Positions 60,630-64,000 of a stretch of DNA of 64,000 nucleotides are shown in pieces (the stretch's first letter is position 1; each line of letters begins with the position of its first letter). A program made the translations under genes and the position numbers. The notes under the pieces were generated by a model. The model saw only the letters and a list, made by a program, of their open reading frames with translations. It ran no database searches and had not been told where the DNA came from. This stretch comes from UBA2821 sp902763335 (GTDB lineage Bacteria; Bacillota; Clostridia; Lachnospirales; Lachnospiraceae), in assembly GCA_052066835.1 (NCBI GenBank), contig JBQHRJ010000003.1; one strand, given 5' to 3'.

Positions 60630-61400
60630 ATGTTAAATCAGTTTTCGAGAACACAGATTCTTTTAGGCAAAGACGGAATGGATGCACTTGAAAAATCAAG
60701 GGTTGCAGTGTTTGGTATAGGAGGAGTCGGAGGATATGTGTGCGAAGCTCTGGTAAGAAGCGGAGTCACGGGATTTGACCTTATTGATGATGATAAGGTG
60801 TGTCTGACTAATTTAAACAGACAGATTATTGCAACAAGAAAAACGGTTGGAAAATATAAAGTTGATGAAATGAAAGAGAGAATTCTTGAGATTAATCCCA
60901 ATGCGGATGTGAGAGTTCATAAGTGTTTTTTCCTTCCTGAAAATGCAGATGAATTTGATTTTTCACAGTATGATTATGTGGTGGATGCTGTAGATACAGT
61001 CACTGCAAAGATTCAGCTTGTAATGAAAGCACAGGCTGAAAATGTACCGGTAATCAGTTCTATGGGTGCAGGCAATAAGCTTGATGCCAGCATGTTCAGA
61101 GTGGCAGATATATATAAAACAAAGGTATGCCCTCTTGCAAAGGTTATGAGAAGAGAATTAAAAAAACGTGGCGTAAAGAAACTCAAAGTGGTATATTCAG
61201 AGGAGATGCCTACAAGACCAATTGAGGATATGTCCATAAGCTGCAGGACAAACTGCATATGTCCGCCGGGTGCAGCCCATAAATGTACAGAGAGACGTGA
61301 TATACCGGGAAGTGTGGCATTTGTACCATCGGTTGCGGGACTTATTATTGCAGGCGAAGTTATAAAAGATATTACGGGTATTAATAAAACAGGCAGGTGA
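60630..61400 (+). CDS. tcdA: tRNA threonylcarbamoyladenosine dehydratase
   Basis: This 256-residue E1-like enzyme (CsdL/TcdA) cyclises t6A37 of tRNA to ct6A using ATP. The nucleotide-binding motif is FGIGGVGGYVCEALVRSG (residues 28-45), with LIDDDKVCLTNLNRQ and VVDAVDTVTAKI following. CRTNCICPPGAAHKC carries cysteines found in this family. AAGGA lies before the ATG. It is followed 7 bp later by a second tRNA-modification-type gene. Confidence 0.92.
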   Translation: MLNQFSRTQILLGKDGMDALEKSRVAVFGIGGVGGYVCEALVRSGVTGFDLIDDDKVCLTNLNRQIIATRKTVGKYKVDEMKERILEINPNADVRVHKCFFLPENADEFDFSQYDYVVDAVDTVTAKIQLVMKAQAENVPVISSMGAGNKLDASMFRVADIYKTKVCPLAKVMRRELKKRGVKKLKVVYSEEMPTRPIEDMSISCRTNCICPPGAAHKCTERRDIPGSVAFVPSVAGLIIAGEVIKDITGINKTGR

Positions 61401-61407
61401 ATGCTAT

Positions 61408-62529
61408 ATGGAAATTACTATACAGGAATTAAAGGCTTTAGATGAAAGTAAATATCAGATTATAGATATAAGAAGTGAAACAGAGGTTTCTCATGGTGCC
61501 ATAAAAGGGGCAGTGAATGTTCAGTCGGATGATATAGAGACGAGTGACAGTGTAGATAAGGATAAGAAGCTTGTAATATGCTGCAGCAGAGGAAAAGCAA
61601 GTACAGAGATAGCCGAAAGACTTTGTGATGAAGGATATGATGCTGTCAGCCTGAAGGGGGGTTATATATCATGGCTGCTTGATGTGATGGATGAGGACAA
61701 GGATGAAGATGTCTGTAAGGATATTGAGCAGAGCATCAGAAAAAAATTCAGGAAAAGTATATGGTGTAAATTCACAAAAGCCATAAACAGATATGAACTT
61801 GTAAAAGAAGGAGACCGCATTGCAGTATGTATCTCAGGTGGAAAAGATTCGATGCTTATGGCGAAACTCTTTCAGGAGCTTAAACTTCATAATAAGTTTC
61901 CGTTTGAGGTGAAATTTCTCGTTATGGATCCGGGATACAGTCCTGAAAATAGAAAAGTTATAGAGGATAATGCAAGGAAGTTAAATATTCCGATACAGAT
62001 ATATGAGTCAGATATATTTGAGTCGGTTTTCAATGTAGAAAAGTCACCATGCTATCTATGTGCCAGAATGAGACGCGGACATTTGTACAGCTATGCAAAG
62101 GAAATGGGATGCAATAAGATTGCACTGGGACATCATTATGATGACGTTATCGAGACAATACTTATGGGCATGCTTTATGGAGCGCAGGTTCAGACAATGA
62201 TGCCAAAGCTTCACAGTACGAACTTTGAAGGAATGGAACTTATACGTCCGCTGTATCTCGTGAGAGAGGACGATATAAAGGCATGGAGGGATTACAATGA
62301 CCTTCATTTTATACAGTGTGCATGTAAGTTTACTGATACATGTTCTACATGTAATAATGAAGAAAATCTTTCTAAGAGAGTAGAAATAAAGGAACTTATA
62401 AAGGAACTTAAAAAAGTTAATCCATTTGTTGAAGGAAATATATTTAAGAGTGTTGAAAATGTAAATCTGGATACAGTTGTGGCATATAAGCAAAAAGGCG
62501 TAAAGCACAGCTTTTTGGATAATTATTAG
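61408..62529 (+). CDS. Rhodanese fused to a TtcA-type PP-loop tRNA thiolase
   Basis: This 373-residue fusion has a rhodanese domain at residues 1-90 (IIDIRSETEVSHGAIKGAVNV, with active-site loop CCSRGKAS, Cys59 likely catalytic). A TtcA/TilS-like domain follows from about 120, with the PP-loop SGGKDS (143-148), CYLCARMRRGHLYSYA, ALGHHYDDVIETILMGMLYG and CACKFTDTCSTCNN. TtcA puts sulfur on C32 of tRNA using an Fe-S cluster held by cysteines of this kind. The fused rhodanese could deliver the sulfur directly. The exact tRNA position cannot be read from sequence. Confidence 0.87.
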   Translation: MEITIQELKALDESKYQIIDIRSETEVSHGAIKGAVNVQSDDIETSDSVDKDKKLVICCSRGKASTEIAERLCDEGYDAVSLKGGYISWLLDVMDEDKDEDVCKDIEQSIRKKFRKSIWCKFTKAINRYELVKEGDRIAVCISGGKDSMLMAKLFQELKLHNKFPFEVKFLVMDPGYSPENRKVIEDNARKLNIPIQIYESDIFESVFNVEKSPCYLCARMRRGHLYSYAKEMGCNKIALGHHYDDVIETILMGMLYGAQVQTMMPKLHSTNFEGMELIRPLYLVREDDIKAWRDYNDLHFIQCACKFTDTCSTCNNEENLSKRVEIKELIKELKKVNPFVEGNIFKSVENVNLDTVVAYKQKGVKHSFLDNY

Positions 62530-62564
62530 AATTGCGATAAAATCGCTCAGAAACGAGGAGTAAT

Positions 62565-63209
62565 ATGTCGTATTTTCCCTTTTTTATAGATTTGGATGGC
62601 AGAGAATGTCTTATAGCGGGTGGCGGAAATGTTGCTTTTAGAAAAGCCTGTACATTACTTGAGTTTGGAGCACATATTCATATGGTTGCACCGGATTTTT
62701 CAGAAGATATTGTAAAACTATATGAGGATAATGCAGAGTCAGGCAGGATGTCTATAGACAGAAGACTTTTTTGCGAGGATGATTTAGAGGATATGCTGTT
62801 TGTAATAGCAGCCACGGACAATGATGTGGTAAATGACAGGATATCCATTATGTGCAGGAATAGAAATATACTTGTAAATGTGGTTGACGATAAGGAAAAA
62901 TGTGGATTTTATTTTCCGTCAATTGTCAAACGCGGAGAGATAGTAGTCGGAGTGTCAAGCGGTGGCAACAGTCCGGTTCTGGCAAGGAATATAAGAAGAA
63001 GCATTGAAAAAACTATTCCGGAATACTATGAACAGATTAATGAGAAACTTGGGAATATACGGGAGTTTGTCAAAGCTACGGTTAGAGAAGAAAGCGACAG
63101 AAAGAAATGTTTTGAGACTTTGGTCAGTAAATGTGATGAGAGTGGCGTAGTGCCTGATGAAGAAGAGATGAAAAAAATGGTTGCGGAGATGTTTGAAGAA
63201 AATGATTAA
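62565..63209 (+). CDS. Precorrin-2 dehydrogenase / sirohydrochlorin ferrochelatase (Met8/CysG-N type)
   Basis: This 214-residue enzyme oxidises precorrin-2 with NAD and may insert iron to give sirohaem. It has the Rossmann motif CLIAGGGNVAFRKACTLLEFGAHIHMVAPDF, the catalytic-region ATDNDVVNDRISIMCRNRNILVNVVDDKEKCGFYFPSIVKRGEIVVGVSSGGNSPVLARNIR, and a C-terminal helical dimer domain. The methyltransferase half of CysG is absent, as in Bacillota. A GAGGAG site precedes the ATG. Its last 8 bp overlap hemC, so the two are coupled in a tetrapyrrole operon. Confidence 0.92.
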   Translation: MSYFPFFIDLDGRECLIAGGGNVAFRKACTLLEFGAHIHMVAPDFSEDIVKLYEDNAESGRMSIDRRLFCEDDLEDMLFVIAATDNDVVNDRISIMCRNRNILVNVVDDKEKCGFYFPSIVKRGEIVVGVSSGGNSPVLARNIRRSIEKTIPEYYEQINEKLGNIREFVKATVREESDRKKCFETLVSKCDESGVVPDEEEMKKMVAEMFEEND

Positions 63210-64000
63210 AATTGGAACGAGAAAAAGCAGACTTGCACTTATTCAGACAGAAATAGTTAAAGATAAAATATTAGAGGCTTTTCCACATGAAGAAGTGGAA
63301 ATAGTAAATATAGTAACCGAAGGGGATAAGAAAACCGACAGGGAACTGGCTTCATTTGGCGGAAAAGGTGTATTTACAAAAGAGATAGAGGACGAACTGA
63401 CAGACGGAAGAATAGATATTGCCGTGCATAGTGCAAAGGATGTTCCGATGGAACTGCCGGAAGGACTTGAGATAGGAGCTGCACTGGCAAGAGGTGATGA
63501 GAGAGACGTTCTTGTGACCAGAAAAGGTGATGATACCGTATATAAAAAGGACGGTTGTATTATAGGAACAGGCAGTTTGAGGCGGGAACTGCAGATAAAA
63601 GGTATCATAGAGAATGTACAGATAAAACAGATAAGAGGAAATGTACCCACACGAATTGAAAAATTAAGAAGTGGGGAATATGACGGAATAATTCTTGCAG
63701 CGGCAGGAATTAAAAGGCTTGGGATGGATAAAGAAGAGGACCTTGTATACAGATATTTTGACAGTGATACATTTATTCCGGCAGCAGGACAGGGAATAAT
63801 AGCATTGGAGACGAGAAAAGGTGAAATGAAAGAGCTTCTCGCTGCAATAGGTGACAGAGATACAGAGGATATTCTTAAAGTTGAACGTACATTTTTAAAG
63901 AATATGGACGGAAGCTGTAATGCACCATGTGGAGTTGTGTGCAAAAAGACATTGAGCGGATATGATATAAAGGGAATGTATGCATCTGACGGCAGGAGTC
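63202..64000 (+). CDS. hemC: Porphobilinogen deaminase (partial, 3' end beyond window)
   Basis: The first 266 codons of hydroxymethylbilane synthase are present. This enzyme joins four porphobilinogens in tetrapyrrole synthesis. Motifs seen are IGTRKSRLALIQTEIV at the N-terminus, DIAVHSAKDVPMELP, GTGSLRRELQI, IRGNVPTRIEKL, IPAAGQGIIALE and the cofactor cysteine Cys239 in MDGSCNAPCG. The ATG at 63202 overlaps the end of the upstream siroheme gene. The frame is open at 64000; a full protein is usually about 300 residues, so about 35 residues are missing. Confidence 0.95.
   Translation, partial: MIKIGTRKSRLALIQTEIVKDKILEAFPHEEVEIVNIVTEGDKKTDRELASFGGKGVFTKEIEDELTDGRIDIAVHSAKDVPMELPEGLEIGAALARGDERDVLVTRKGDDTVYKKDGCIIGTGSLRRELQIKGIIENVQIKQIRGNVPTRIEKLRSGEYDGIILAAAGIKRLGMDKEEDLVYRYFDSDTFIPAAGQGIIALETRKGEMKELLAAIGDRDTEDILKVERTFLKNMDGSCNAPCGVVCKKTLSGYDIKGMYASDGRS

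Noticed and set aside
1..64000. CRISPR arrays, tRNA and rRNA genes, prophage.
   Set aside because: No regularly spaced direct repeats, no cloverleaf with tRNA consensus bases, no rRNA-like sequence and no phage structural genes were seen. The family A cloverleaf lacks the TTCGA-type arm and CCA-side stem of a tRNA.

Overview
The window looks like chromosome from a low-GC, anaerobic, saccharolytic member of the Clostridia, most probably the family Lachnospiraceae. The signs are AT-rich codon use, strong AGGAGG-type ribosome sites, TTGACA/TATAAT promoters with 17-bp spacers, a fructose PTS, BspA-type leucine-rich surface proteins, a [FeFe]-hydrogenase maturase (HydE), many Fe-S enzymes, a TrpB2-type tryptophan synthase and a split purine-end pathway. 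I cannot name the species. No rRNA, tRNA or CRISPR array was seen.

Layout. 1-1.5 kb: an ABC ATPase and a partial membrane-anchored protein (minus). 1.7-3.7 kb: an Amt ammonium transporter fused to a PII domain, behind a leader with an intrinsic terminator. 3.8-16.6 kb: SWIM/SNF2 helicase, LytR-CpsA-Psr protein, KtrB/KtrA potassium uptake, PurO-type IMP cyclohydrolase plus AICAR transformylase, an AEC permease, DegV, and two aspartoacylase-like proteins, one of which has lost both zinc histidines. 17-23 kb: two secreted leucine-rich-repeat proteins (the second fused to a GH13 amylase), separated by an IS110-family element with a candidate guide RNA region. 23-27 kb: a DMT permease, a structured leader RNA ahead of a decayed mutS2-like gene, and a PD-(D/E)XK protein.

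27.2-34.8 kb: an amine or amino-acid catabolic island. It holds a heterotrimeric FAD/Fe-S dehydrogenase operon, an ornithine-cyclodeaminase-like protein, an AraC regulator, a variant PII protein and an APC permease. Its two operons start from promoters that share an identical 19-bp dyad over the -35 box, and each has a leader terminator. 34.8-40.5 kb: a complete fructose operon (deoR-type regulator, fruK, fruA, an HPr with Arg instead of Ser at position 46, ptsI) with three TGACGGA repeats in and near its promoter.

40.6-64 kb: a cobalamin-binding radical SAM protein, TrpB2, RF3, a BMP-family protein, a dGTPase-like protein, a PPIase lipoprotein, a CapA lipoprotein, an MBL-fold protein, and a divergent TetR/MMPL exporter pair. 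A long co-directional run then follows: hydE, cysE, nadA, a conserved unknown, a small alarmone synthetase, an azlC remnant, tcdA, rhodanese-TtcA, siroheme dehydrogenase and hemC (cut by the window end).

The most unusual structure is intergenic. Two families of roughly 85-135-bp palindromic elements recur. Family A has four copies that fold on paper as a cloverleaf, and family B has two. Within each family the outer arms differ between copies but stay complementary inside each copy. I found no feature class that explains them.
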